Below are positions 51,505 to 62,821 of a DNA stretch of 64,000 nucleotides, piece after piece (position 1 is the stretch's first letter; each line of letters begins with the position of its first letter). The position numbers and the translations under genes were made by a program. The stretch is taken from assembly GCA_029378245.1 (NCBI GenBank), contig JARKIF010000009.1:1054001-1118000 (forward strand), written 5' to 3'. The notes beneath the pieces are model-generated. The model was not told the origin of the DNA, ran no database searches, and was given only the letters and a program-made list of their open reading frames with translations. The stretch comes from Roridomyces roridus. Its lineage: Eukaryota; Basidiomycota; Agaricomycetes; Agaricales; Mycenaceae.

Positions 51505-52279
51505 ATAAATGTAACATAATAATATTGTGAACGTATTCCAACTACATGAGGACGATTATCGGTGTGAAGAATGTGAACAATTGAGGGCCAGATGTCACTG
51601 ATCTTAAAAGCGCCGGGAAGTAGGTTGGTTCTCTCGAGGATCGAGGGCACCAGAGAGGTGGGTGACGAGTGATCAGTGGCTTGAAAGACCCAGAAGGGCT
51701 GCCAGCGCCCCATGGCATTGAGGCGATTGTATATCGGGCTTGTGGAACAAGTGGACATTGGTGCAGGAGATGTGCGCCCGGGAAGGAGACACGAGGCGTC
51801 ATTGGACATACTAGTGATAGCCGGGACGGATGTAAATTAACGGGCCTCCTCGACGAGCAGCAGAACGGGCTGCGGAGAGAGGGGATTGTGGAAGCATCGG
51901 GCGCAAGGGCGGGAAATGGGAGAGGAATAATATTTATCGGGTCTGGATTTCTAGCAGGCAGGGCCGTGTAGATCAATTGCAACTTAGCGCGGCCAACACG
52001 TTGTTTTAGGCCCTGCTGTCTACCGCCCTTCAAGAAGCCTTTCTCTTCTCAACTCCACGCCCATTCTTCCCCCTCATCCTCTGGGCAAAGAGCATCCGTC
52101 TTCCTCACGACCCGCACGCCATATAGTAGTATACCGCTGCCCAGCCCACTCCTGCTATCTAAACCATTATTCCCTCCTCGCCTCGGTTCCACGCCATCGG
52201 AAGGGTTTTCTTTATAATTAACAGGCAAGTGTCCTCTCCAGCCCCACATCCGCAGCTGAGGCCAAACTCTAGTTTTTAA
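51505..52279. promoter_or_regulatory. long upstream region of the CCCH gene
   Basis: These 775 bp contain the BLM10 3' end and a long promoter/leader. The part at about 52020-52240 is pyrimidine-rich (CT tracts), as often seen in fungal core promoters. Reading frames here have no family resemblance. Confidence 0.45.
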
Positions 52280-54966
52280 ATGCCTGCAGCATTAACGACC
52301 TCGACTAGCCCAGTCACCCTCACGAACGGACAGGCAGACGCTTGGCCCCAGACCCACGACCACGACGGGGAGACTCCTTTAGAGGTACGTCGTCCAAAGC
52401 CTCGTGTTTCCGACCTGCCCGCTTATTCAATCACTACGTACACCGCAGAATTGGCACCTAAACGACTCGCCCTCTAATTTCCAACCCATACGCCGCCCGC
52501 CTCCAGGCCTCCAAAAACTATCTTTTCCGTCCACCATGTCCTCCCTCACCGACTCGCCTTCTGCTAACCCCGACGTTGCCGCGGGCACCAGTCGTTGGCG
52601 TTTCAACACCAACGGCCAGCTCGTCGACTCCGAGTCAGAGTCGGCCGAGTGGGATCTCGCGGATGAAATCGTTCGTCTCAAGATCGGGGAAGTGTCGGGT
52701 GACGCTAACGACGACATCCCAATCCGGACCCCACCAAAGTCCAAGCTCGCTTCTGCTCAGCTCGCCGAGACGAGTCCGCTCGATACCGCATCTAATCCGA
52801 GCGTCAATTCTTCGCCGCTTGCTTCCGACCATATCGGGGCTTCTCATTCTCGCGGGTCGTCGACCGACACCACTCTTTCTAGTTCTCGCGATTCTGTCGC
52901 GAGCAACACCATGGTCGCGCCTGGTCCCGTCACAGATGCCAAGGAACGCACGCAGGAACGCCCTCACTCGTTCAGCGGCGGCCTTTCAAGCGCCGATTTA
53001 CGCCGTCTGCAGCAAGTAGGCGACGCCAATGGCACCGACGCCCAGGAAACCCCGTTCCAACAGCAATGGGCCTCGATCCAGTTCGGAGACAAGCAGTTCG
53101 CTCCCGAGCAGCCAGCGTACCCTTCGCTTGCAAACCAAGGTGCTCCGATTCATCGCCCCCAACCCCAACTCTACGACTACCGCACGGGTGCACCCCAGAA
53201 TGCCCCGAATCGCGATGACCTCCAGATAGACTACAATATTCAGCAAAGAAATTTCAACCCTCTGCCGCAGGGAGCGAATGTTGCTGCTCCACCCTTCATC
53301 CCCGGCCGGCCGAATAATGTGCCAGGAATGCCTTACCGGCAACCTCCCCCTCGCGGCTTCCCTCAACAGGGACTTTTGCCCAGTCCTACTGCGTTGGGCT
53401 ACCCGGGCGCGCACGCCCCTCACCTCTCTCTCGGCAACTCGCAGCAGTTGTATGAGATGATGTTACCAGGCCACGAAAATCACCACCCCGCTGTATCACG
53501 TGTGCAACAACAGCACAACGCTTTCCGGGGGGCGCACCACCATTCAACCTCGGATCCCTCTGCTCTTCGGGACGCGGCAACCTTGGCGTTGCTGAACAGC
53601 AACATGCAGGCTTTTGCTGGCAACATGTTCCCGCAAGGCATGGCCCCGCCACCGGCCGCTATGCCGATGTACGCCAACCAGTTCTATGCACCCCAGGAGG
53701 CTTATGGGCGACCAGACGTCGCCACCGCGCAAGCGATGGCCGCGCGGCTCCAGGCGCAATATACTGGCCCATATGGCGCCGTCATGGCGCCGCCCTCGAT
53801 GGGAATGACGGACGGGAGCCTGAGCCCGAGCAGCACAAACGGACAAGGGCCGAGCGCCAACAACCGAAAATTGGGGCTGTACAAGACTGAATTGTGTCGG
53901 AGTTGGGAAGAGAAAGGGACTTGTCGGTACGCGGGGAAATGTCAGTTTGCGCATGGCGAGGACGAGTTGCGCAACGTTTCCCGACACCCCAAGGTGAGTG
54001 CTCGTCCGCCGAAACAAATCCAGAAACTAATGACGTATTCCCGTAGTACAAGACAGAGATCTGCAGGGTTCGTTCTTCCTTTGAGTGATCTTCTCTCGAC
54101 TCAGTTTCATTATTTTCAGACTTTCTGGGTATCGGGCTCATGTCCGTATGGAAAACGCTGCTGCTTCATCCACACCGAGCTTCCGCCTTCTGGAGCTGCT
54201 GGCGAAGCGGTACCTCCGCCTCCTCGTTCCGATGGGCGGGAGCGTTCTTTGAGCACCAACAGCGACCCCAATGAAGGATCCGTCTCTCTCCTGGCGCGCA
54301 TCGCGAAGCGGGAGCCCTCTAACATGGGCACACCGACTCCGACCGAGGCGACTCCCACGACCCCCTTCCAATTCACTCGTCCGCCCACTGGGTCACTGCG
54401 GGTCGATACTTCTGTCGAAGGCTCGTCTCTGAAGCAAAACAAGTCGGCCTACCCCTCGTTTGCCAGCAATGGCATGCTCATCCATCCGCCTGACCGTCTC
54501 GCGGCCAAATCACCCGCTCCAGTTACGGCAGGTCCTGACCTTGGGCGCCATAATAATGCCGCCCGCTTGGAGATTGTCGGTTATAGCCAGGCAAGTATCC
54601 CTCTTTCGTCATTAAACTCTAGTCGACTTATTTTATCTCCAGCGGAACTCAAAGGCATCTACTCCCTCGAATTCAAGGCATTCCTTGAATGGATCGGAGG
54701 GTGAAGCCTTTAGCCCGACTCCTCCCCCCGCCGGCCACTCTCCGTTCACTCTGCCAGCAGGAGACAGCACGTCCAACGCCGGTCGTACAAATGGACATGT
54801 CAGGGCCGGGAGCGCTGGGAATTGGGGCAGCTTCTCGCGTAGTAGCCATCTCACGTCGGCTTACGGACAGTCGAGCCCATCCACCGAAACGGCGGTGAAT
54901 TCTCCGTGGTCTACGACGGAGCTGGCGGTTGGCTCGTCGCGGCTGCATGAGAAGGCGTGGGCTTGA
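52280..54966 (+). CDS. CCCH tandem zinc-finger mRNA-decay factor (TTP/Cth2/Zfs1 type)
   Basis: Probable RNA-binding protein that promotes decay of AU-rich-element mRNAs, like yeast Cth2, fission-yeast Zfs1 or animal TTP. The ATG at 52280 is followed by an intron at 52385-52448, and the join [17 protein letters not shown] is in frame. A start at 52534 is the alternative. A long Gln/Pro/Asn-rich region precedes the fingers. Finger 1 is [20 protein letters not shown] and finger 2 is [20 protein letters not shown], both C-x8-C-x5-C-x3-H, each with its lead-in (LYKTEL; YKTEI). A 21-nt microexon (54047-54067) encodes the second lead-in and first Cys. After a GC-AG intron (54591-54642) comes [17 protein letters not shown] and a Ser-rich end, with TGA at 54964-54966. 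Confidence 0.88.
54591..54642 (+). other. GC-AG intron in the CCCH gene
   Basis: After CAG the donor reads GCAAGT and the acceptor reads TCTCCAG. Splicing gives [11 protein letters not shown] in frame and avoids the early stop reached by reading through. Confidence 0.75.
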
Positions 54967-55267
54967 ACAAAACCGGGCGGTAAAAGAAGACCTGCGAGAT
55001 ATGGTTTCTCATCTTTTCCCTTCTCATCTGCTATTTTTGAACGGTCTTCTTGAATAACGCTCACCGCCTCGGTCGGTCGGACAATGTCACCACCGTTGTT
55101 TACACCTTAGTCCGCTACTCACCTCTCTCTGTCTCGCTCTATCTCTTGGCCTACTTTATCTCCTCCCCTGTTCGCATGCAATTTTATCGTCAACAGCATC
55201 ATGTTTTTATTCCTCAATCAATGTCGTTCTTGCCTGAAAAAGTAGAATAAATTTGTAAAGGCTACGG
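54967..55267. other. region between convergent genes, nothing recognised
   Basis: These 301 bp hold the 3' ends of the CCCH gene and the choline kinase gene. T-rich and CT-rich stretches are consistent with untranslated sequence. Confidence 0.45.
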
Positions 55268-56720
55268 TTACAGTCCAAGCTCGTGTAGTTCCCTACGGAA
55301 TCCTTCCAACCGGCACAACGCATAGCCAATGTAATCAAACTCGGGTTCTTGGACGGCGTTCTCGAGATCGTCGCGTGCCTGAACGACGCCCCAGATGGCC
55401 CACATCGCATGGGATGCCGGGCTCCAAGCTCTGACCTGGTCATCGAGGTCCGGTAGCAATCGTTCAAGCTCCGTTGCGGACAACGGAGAGCAAGTCGAGT
55501 GCTGGAGATAGGCGCGATAGAAATTGTATCGCTCTTGTGTGGTTGGGTAGCGCGTTGGGTCTAGAATGTGGGGGCGTTCGCCGTGATAGTTGGCCGTCCA
55601 TTCATGGAAATGGTTGGCAATATCGAAAGCCGCCGGCGCTGGAGCACCGTATTCAAAGTCGACAACGATTAGCTGGGCGAATTAATTAGTGTGGTACCCA
55701 AGAGTCTAGTGAATGGGCGTACCTGGCGATGCTCTGGAACCTTGTCGTTACGCTTGCTTAAGAGTAGTAGATTGCCGTACTGGGCGTCGTTATGAGCGTA
55801 AACTCTGCGGCTGCCTCTGTCAGGATCATCGACAGTGGCGAGCCACTGCATGTATTTATCCCAGTCCTTCTTGAAGCCATCGAGGTCAAAGTCTCGGCGG
55901 AGGGTGCCCGGCACGTTGGGGAGAGCGAGAACTTGTCGCGCAGGTGGCAACCAGGCTTGAACATTCTTTTTAGCGCTGATCTCCCAATCAGAGGAGCTTT
56001 CTACGGCGTCTATGTCGACAGAATGGAGCTCGGCCATTCGGGCACCGATCCATCGACTGATCTTGGGCTGGCGGATGTCAGAAGCGGTGAGGGTGGTTGA
56101 CTCGAAATACTCTTCGATGCGACCATTCTCGAAAGTTCCATAGACACGAGGCCCTATATGATACTGGGAGGACAGTATGTGTAATGTATGGAGCTCCCGA
56201 GGACGGGATATGAGATTCCCGCTGGAAGGCCCGTATACGCGGAGGAGTACGGTACGTGGCTCCGATAAGGACGAGGAAACGAAAAAAAACGGCATTCGTC
56301 ATGGACCCAGAAACTTTATGGATTCTGATGTCCTGCGGTTTAATGTCTGCTTTGGTCCATGTGGGCACCTTGAGGGAGCGTAGACAGTACAGCAAACTGG
56401 ATGCAAAGGATGCCTGCTTGTAGTGCCTGTGATGGAAGAAAAATATATTTCAGTACGATGCAAAGGGGAACCCGACGACATGAAGCAGTCTGGTTTGTCT
56501 GTCAGCTCGGCCGGGTGGCTTGACTTGAGCACAACAGCGAGGAGAGAATGTCTCACCTGGCTTCGAGGCTTACGTCGGCATGACGCAGCCCCTGCTCTGT
56601 GACGACCTCTACATCGCCGTCTGGGAAGAAGATGGAGGAGGAGGAGGAGGATGCGGAGGATGCAATGAGAATGCTCGACTGGCGGGGCGGTATGGGGATT
56701 TGGACTGGAGCAGCGTTCAT
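55268..56720 (-). CDS. choline/ethanolamine kinase
   Basis: Kinase of the first step of the Kennedy pathway, making phosphocholine or phosphoethanolamine for membrane phospholipids. The ATG at 56720 gives MNAAPVQIPIPPRQSS, then a serine run and IFFPDGDVEVVTEQGLRHAD. Further exons read TWTKADIKPQDIRIHKVSGS, MTNAVFF and VLLRVYGPSSGNLISRPREL (nucleotide-binding lobe), then GPRVYGTFENGRIEEYFES and RWIGARMAELHSVDI. The catalytic Brenner motif is VYAHNDAQYGNLLLL (HxDxxxxN), and the metal-binding block is LIVVDFEYGAPAPAAFDIAN. It ends CRLEGFRRELHELGL, TAA at 55268-55270. Substrate preference between choline and ethanolamine cannot be read from this. Confidence 0.9.
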
Positions 56721-57358
56721 GGTTTGCGATAAAGTGGTCGTGTGCCGTGAGTTGATTGTGACGTAGCACGTGTTTGATGCTCCGAAGGCCCTTTGGCGTC
56801 ATGGCGTCTCGGACCGCACTCCGCCCGGTCTACATATCTACTCGCCTATCGATTACCGATATGTACACTAACTCGAAGGAGACAGATCCAGGGGCTGTAC
56901 GCATCTAGGGTCCTCCTTACCATTTTCTTTTGGTTTGCTTGCCAAAAAATCAGTCCTCTGGTCTAGAAGAGCCCACGGACGCACATGAGACCAACTCATG
57001 TCTTCCGTGCTTCTCGGTCTCCGCAGACGCCGTTTCGCACTGCTGCAGTTGAACGCCATTCGGGCTCGGAATGAATCGGTTCTGATATTGGGAAACCTTT
57101 TGCCAGATTTAGACAAGTCCAAGTACCGCCTAGCTGCCTCGCTCCCCGATTGTTCGTGGGTCGTCCACCGGCTGCTAATTTTGATTATCCGAAGCACTAA
57201 TCCTATTCAAGGTTACTGCGGCGACACGCAACTTAAGTCCGGATTGAACCAAAACAACAAGGTGTTCTATCCCCGCGCTCGGCCGAAGACGTCAGCGACA
57301 TATCCCACTCAATTAAATGTACGTTAATGCTAATAGTACAGGAACCATTAAGTATCTA
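56721..57358. other. intergenic region, nothing recognised
   Basis: These 638 bp lie upstream of the choline kinase and downstream of the MFS gene, both on the minus strand. The plus-strand frame at 56998-57327 shows no family resemblance and no supporting neighbours. Confidence 0.45.
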
Positions 57359-59819
57359 TCAAAAAGTCGTGTCATTCAAGGTAGTCTCGTTCTCTGCTTT
57401 CTCGTTATCTTGGGTCATGCTTTGTGCCGCTGGGCGAAGGAGCACCAGTGAGAGGAGGAAGGAAAGCCCCAGGCATGGTGCACAAACGGTCCAAACAGTC
57501 TGCACGTCCAAATATCAGCTTGGACTTGCCCGCGTAATAATATCCTCACTTGTATTGATGTGGCCAAAATATGCAGCACTTGTTGCTGGAGTTCGGGGGG
57601 CTGAAGATTCCGCAGTCGAAGGAAGTCGATGGATGCGCCACCATTTAGTACCAGCGCGGGAGGCATTCGGCTATATGCCCGAGCGTCGAAAACAGCTCCA
57701 GCAACGGCCTGGCGCGGAGATCAGATGGAAAACCAACGAAATTGGTCTGAAATTCACCAATCCAACTGTGGCGCCAGTAAATCGGACGAGGAAGAAGGCG
57801 CTGGTACCGGCGGCTAAATCTCGCTGTGCCAGTGTCCGTATAAAGACTTGATACGGCGCGTGGAATAGCATTCCCAAACCAATGCCTGCGATGAGCGGGA
57901 ACAATTCTGCGGTGATGGATGATCTCTGGTTTAGCATGTTCAGTAAGCCTGTCAGAAAGATTTAAGCCGTGTGATCGCTCAAGACGGAGAAAACGCACCG
58001 AATCCCAGAGTGGCGATCAGCAGACCAATTGAGATGATCCAATTTTGGCCACCAGTGTTGTTCGTGTGTCGCTGCCAGTAGTTCATGAACCAAGCAGCTG
58101 GCATCGAGGCCAGCGACGATCCCAACGAATATGGTAGCGATTTGAGGCCAGCTTGTAGTGGTGTTGACCCGTTCACGGTCTGGCCACGAGTGAGCCAAGA
58201 TCCGGTGATGTGGTGGACACAAACCTGGTAAAACAGGGCGAGGTAAAACGTACCCGCATTGAACGCCACATTGTGGAAAAAGGTAATGGCAAGGATGACC
58301 ACTAGAAGAAGATCTCAGGAATCGGGTGGCATGAGAAGAAAGACGACCCCACTGGTTCTGCGATCACGGAAGGTCGCCGCAGGAAACAGACATTCTCGCT
58401 TGGTCCGCGTCTCGTATACGCCACCACCGAGTAAGATCGCAGTACCGAAACAGATGAGCAACAGAGTCGATGCGGCGGTCCCTGGACCATGGAGTTGAAG
58501 AAGCAAGGCAAGGGCGCGTGATGCAGTACTTACAGCCGTTTTGTGACGCGAGGCTGAATCCCACAACGATAAATCCGCTTCCTGTCATGAACAAGAATCT
58601 TCAAAATATCATCATGAGGACCAACGGCAAATAAAGAAATCGCTTACAGTCCTCCGAAGTCAAACGTTTGTATAAACGAGCGCCAAGAGGCGTTGGAAGC
58701 CTTGCCCAATTGTACGTCACGAAGAGATGCGAAAAGTACCACGAATGCCACAAAACCGACGGGTAGATTGAGAAAGACTGGCAGGTTTTAATTGAGTCAA
58801 TTGCATCCTAGAGACTCGGGAACTCACATCCATATCTCCAACTGACGTTGCCAGACCCATGACTGCCTGCAAGCGGTCAACTAGGAGCAGCGGCTATAGA
58901 ACAGTGATGCTCACCGCTGAAGAGGCCACCAAAGACGGGGCCCGCAATAGCTGAGCAACTCCAGGTGATACTGAGTGCTTGTGACCATTTCGCGCGGTGT
59001 CGGACTTCGACGAGCTCCGCAGTGATGACCCAGACGCATCCAACTATGCCTCCTGCACCTATGCCAGCAATAGCACGACCGGCGAGAAGCCTAGCCGAAC
59101 GGTGAGTCAAGTATACAGCGGAACAAACAGACTTACATGGAAATATTCTACAATTGGGAGGTCAAGAATCAATGGATGTCGTACAAGAGAGACACACACA
59201 AACCTGGGCTAGACCACAGATCAAGGACCCCAGGGAGAAAATCAACATGCTCCAGAACAACACCACCTACACGCACCATCAATTAACCGTCAACTGAATG
59301 GATTGGGACCCACCTTGCGGCCCACAAGATCTGAAATTCGCCCGTACAGAGGCTGCAGTGCCGTTTGGGTCAACATGTACGCGATTCCAACCCAACTGTA
59401 TTCGTTCTTGGTCATATTAAGGTCACTTGCGATGGTCGGAAGACTGGTCGAAACAATCGTCTGCGGTAGTTTAAGATCTCTGTTGTGAGGCAGGGACGGA
59501 CCGTACCGCATCCGTTGTAGCCAGGAACAAGGTCAGAGCCGCGCTACTCACAAGTGGAAGACTAAGAGATTACGATAACAAGAAGCACTATATGTACGCA
59601 CCCGATATGGGTTGCAACTAGCCGTGCCGTGGATAGTTGAGGGCAAGCTTCAGAAAATTGATGGAGGGTGGCCGACGATGCAGTTAATATCGACGAGGGT
59701 GGTGCCTCAAGATCCGTAGAAGCGGGGCGCGACGTCTGGACAGAGAGCGAGTCCTTTGCTTCATCGCGAGCAGCAACAGCAAGAGTTTCAATCGAAGAAT
59801 CAGAGTCGCGTTTCGTCAT
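57359..59819 (-). CDS. MFS transporter, DHA2 (14-helix drug:H+ antiporter) type
   Basis: Proton-coupled exporter of the major facilitator superfamily; substrate unknown. The ATG at 59819 gives MTKRDSDSSIETLAVAARDE, a hydrophilic N-tail of about 60 residues. Then come TIVSTSLPTIASDLNMTKNE, YSWVGIAYMLTQTALQPLYG and motif A GRISDLVGRK. LAGRAIAGIGAGGIVGCVWV and WSCSAIAGPVFGGLFS are typical of DHA2 efflux pumps. Late blocks are LIAGIGLGMLFHAPYQVFIR and TSAFFLVRFTGATVGL. Splicing then gives AVAGAVFDARAYSRMPPALV, ELQQQVLHILATSIQ and TVWTVCAPCLGLSFLLSLVL, with TGA at 57359-57361. Many introns of about 50 nt interrupt it and not all boundaries were fixed. Confidence 0.85.
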
Positions 59820-60457
59820 TTGGCGGGGGAAGCGAGGGAAGCGAGGGACGGAGAGACTGGTAGAGGGAGGGGAGTTGTTTTATAGATTTGTGGAACTTTC
59901 ATCTCGATTTGCAGATAGAGTAGAGTACGATGGATCTCATAGAGTCGGGGTTTTGTTTGTGATGCAAGATTGACGAGATTGTTCTTGACAAAAGTAGGTA
60001 TTCGGTAGATTTGGAAAGAGCAGCAGGAGGGTGAGGTAAGGTCGCCTCGTTGCATGTCATCAATCTGGTCATGTTGCCTCAGTACACGGCGGGACGGGTC
60101 CGGTGGTGTGTGCGGCGATATCTGCAGGTCCACCGTTTGTAAAATGGCCTGGTCGGGTGTGAGGCCTTGAGGCATGTTTGTAAGTGATGTGTTGATCAGC
60201 CGGCAGGGTCTTCACTTTTGCGCTTCAACAACCCGCGAATAGATCAGGTACTAGTGAGCTGGATGCTTTGGGAATGTAAATTAATGTATTCTATGCCGTG
60301 GCCCTCCGCTTCTTGTCGTTCTCCTTCTTTACATCACTGAGTAGGCGCGCCCTTGTCCTCCCCGCGCGTCGGCTGATTCTTGTCGGGCACTAGCAGGAAA
60401 TTAAGCCACAAGGAACGTTGGCGATGACAACAGACATGCCCAGAGGGGAAAATTCAA
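59820..60457. promoter_or_regulatory. MFS promoter region and MDJ1 3' end
   Basis: These 638 bp lie between two minus-strand genes. I recognise no element, repeat or RNA gene. Confidence 0.4.
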
Positions 60458-62056
60458 TTAAATCCCAATGAGCTCTCGGAATCGGTTCCAAGACCATCGT
60501 CCCGGTGGCGTTGAAGAATGGGAAGAAGAAGCCGTACCATTATCACTGCCCGATGCAGCTCCATTTGAGTCTTCGCCAGAACGGCCCTCGATGTCGTCGG
60601 CGTATTTTTGAAGAAGCTCGCGTTGTCGCCTAGTAAGAGACCTGCCGGGCCGGGGTTAGTATGTGGAACAAGGGTGCTGGATCGCCGCTGCCAACCTGGG
60701 AAGCTGTACGGAAAACGATACGAATAGATCTCCGCTATCGCCACCATGGGGTGACGGTACGCCGCGGCTCTTCAACACCATTTCCTCGTCTTGCTGTGTG
60801 CCCGACGGCACACGAACGTCAACGTCTCCATCTAGCGTTGGGACTCTGACTTTGCCACCGAGAAGCGCGACATGCATGGGGATGCGTGTTTTGTGGTAAA
60901 GGTTGCTTCCTTGTCGGGTAAAGTCCTTGGACCCGGCTACATGTAACCTCACCAATAAATCACCGGGACTTCCTTTGCCAGAAATCGGAGCATCGCCCTG
61001 TTTAGGCATTCGCAACGTCATCCCGTCCTCGACACCTAGGACATGAAATAAGAACACGCCCGTGGAAATGAAAAACAGGTAAGCGCTTACCTGCAACTAT
61101 ATTCACATCCACCGTCGTTTTCGACCGGACCTTGCCAATACCACCACAGTGAGAACATTCAGCGTTCCGAGGCACCGTGCTGCCCGTGCCCGAACAGGCA
61201 TTACAGGTACTGGCCATTTGGAAGCCACTATCTATAACAAAAGTCCGTGTCCCAGTACCCTTGCATGAAGAGCACGGCGACCGTTTCGCGCCGGGTTTCA
61301 ACCCAGTAGCTGAACAAGGTTCGCAGTCGACAACGGGGGTAATGCTGACTTTGCGTGATGTTCCTTTGCAAGCTTCAATGAAAGAAATTCGAAGAGACAC
61401 CTCGAGATCGCTGCCTCGAGATGATTGCTGAGCGCGGTTGCCTCCAAGCCCTTGGAAAAGTTGGCTGAAGAGGTCGCCGTCGGCTTTACCAAACGCAGAG
61501 CCGAAACCGTGGAATCCCGAGAAGTTGCCGCCACCAAATCCAGAGAAGGCGTTGGGGTCGAAACCAGGTTCCTGAGACGCGGCTCCGTACTGGTCGTAGG
61601 CTTGACGCTTCTTCTCGTCCTTGAGGACGTCGTATGCGGTTTGGATTTCGACAAATTTATCCTGGGCACCTTTGTCCTTGTTGGTGTCGGGGTGGTATTT
61701 ACGCGCGAGCTACGGCAGCATGAGGGCACGAGAGAGGACCAGCTGAAAACATTCTGACCGAAAAGTAGGCTTTTTTAATTTCAGCGGCGGTTGCGCTTCG
61801 GTCTACTCCAAGCATTTTGTATGGATCCTTTTGGGCTCGGAGAGGAGCAGAGGCGTGTATGGAACGCTAGGTCGGGTGAGTGGGACTCGCGAAAAGAAAT
61901 GCGGCGTACCTTGTAGCCGAGAGCCTTAGGAGGGGTGTTATGGAGGCATTTGGGGCGGTAGCCCGAAAAGGCGCGGGCTCGCGGCGGAGCCTGGCGACAG
62001 GCGCAAGAGTAAAAGGCAAGAAAAGAGGAAAAGCCTTTGGCTAGGCGCGGGTGCAT
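60458..62056 (-). CDS. MDJ1: mitochondrial DnaJ/Hsp40 chaperone MDJ1
   Basis: Type I J-protein of the mitochondrial matrix, partner of Hsp70 Ssc1 in protein folding. The ATG at 62056 opens a long presequence ([20 protein letters not shown], then Arg-rich). The J domain has [12 protein letters not shown] and the HPD loop in [20 protein letters not shown] Gly/Phe-rich region follows ([20 protein letters not shown]). Four zinc-finger repeats are present: [24 protein letters not shown] and CSHCGGIG. The C-terminal substrate domain has [36 protein letters not shown] and [21 protein letters not shown] Ser/Gly-rich end finishes RFRELIGI with TAA at 60458-60460. Only 50 bp separate its start from the stop of the upstream SET gene. 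Confidence 0.9.
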
Positions 62057-62106
62057 GAATGAGAGAACGCCAAAAATTTGTGATCGATCAAACACGTGCA
62101 TACACA

Positions 62107-62669
62107 CTACCTCGCCTGCCACCAGCCTTTTCCATAGGACACAGTTATCTCTTCGCCCTTTTTGATCAATCTACTGCTCTTCACTTCCATCCGGAGCTCC
62201 CCAGAAGGCGCTCTGGTGTCCACGAACATCGCGTTTGGTTTTTCGTGAATGCCGCGGTAGTCGTTGATGAATCGACCTTCGTTCCCCCTCACACTCGCGT
62301 CTATGCCAACGTTAATCTCTCCGCCGCGCCAAAGCGACAAGTCATAGTCCGAATCGTCTCGCTCGTCGCAGTGGATCTCCCCAATGTAATCCAAAAGATG
62401 CTCGTTCGCAAGTATCTTTCTACTTGCCCGTCAGTTCCACTTCACAATGCTCTCTCACGTTCGAACCTCGCGGCGAAGAGACCGAACTGACCACAGGCCG
62501 GATGGTCGGAGGAAGAAATGCGTCGGATAGTCACCACCGTTGGTTTCTGGGTCGAGATGGACTTTGATCCTCCATCAAGGAATGCACGAGTCTCGTTTGA
62601 GACGGATGAGTGATAGACGCAAGCGGAGAGGTACGCGACATGGTCAGGCCAGTTGGGTGGTGGTGGCAT
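62107..62669 (-). CDS. small SET-domain protein (putative methyltransferase)
   Basis: Putative lysine methyltransferase of about 170 residues consisting of little more than a SET domain; substrate unknown. I chose the ATG at 62669 (MPPPPNWPDHVAYLSACVYH). The longer frame upstream opens with a TTG. Blocks follow: SSDHPACGQFGLFAAR, then across an intron KILANEHLLDYIGEIHCDE, SDYDLSLWRGGEINVGIDAS, GNEGRFINDYRGIHEKPNAM, LRMEVKSSRLIKKGEEITVS and YGKGWWQAR, with TAG at 62107-62109. INDY replaces the usual NHxC/NHS of histone SET enzymes. The terminal VSYGKGWW is the SET C-flank. No pre-SET or post-SET cysteine clusters are seen. Confidence 0.83.
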
Positions 62670-62821
62670 GAGTAGGTCGTAACACAGCCATCCCATGTAT
62701 CCTAGTGCTCGTGACTCCAAAAGACTTCCTCCTGAGTTCGAGAGAGACAGGCATTTTTTCTATAAAGTATTTACACGGACAGGTGGAAAGCAAGGATCGA
62801 ATACAGAGAGACAAACGTAAA

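Noticed and set aside
51542..52033. 163-codon minus-strand frame upstream of the CCCH gene
   Set aside because: It is Pro/Ser-rich from pyrimidine-biased leader sequence, with no recognisable domain, and fits promoter or 5' UTR better.
56998..57327. 110-codon plus-strand frame between the choline kinase and MFS genes
   Set aside because: There is no conserved motif, no neighbouring exons and ordinary intergenic composition.
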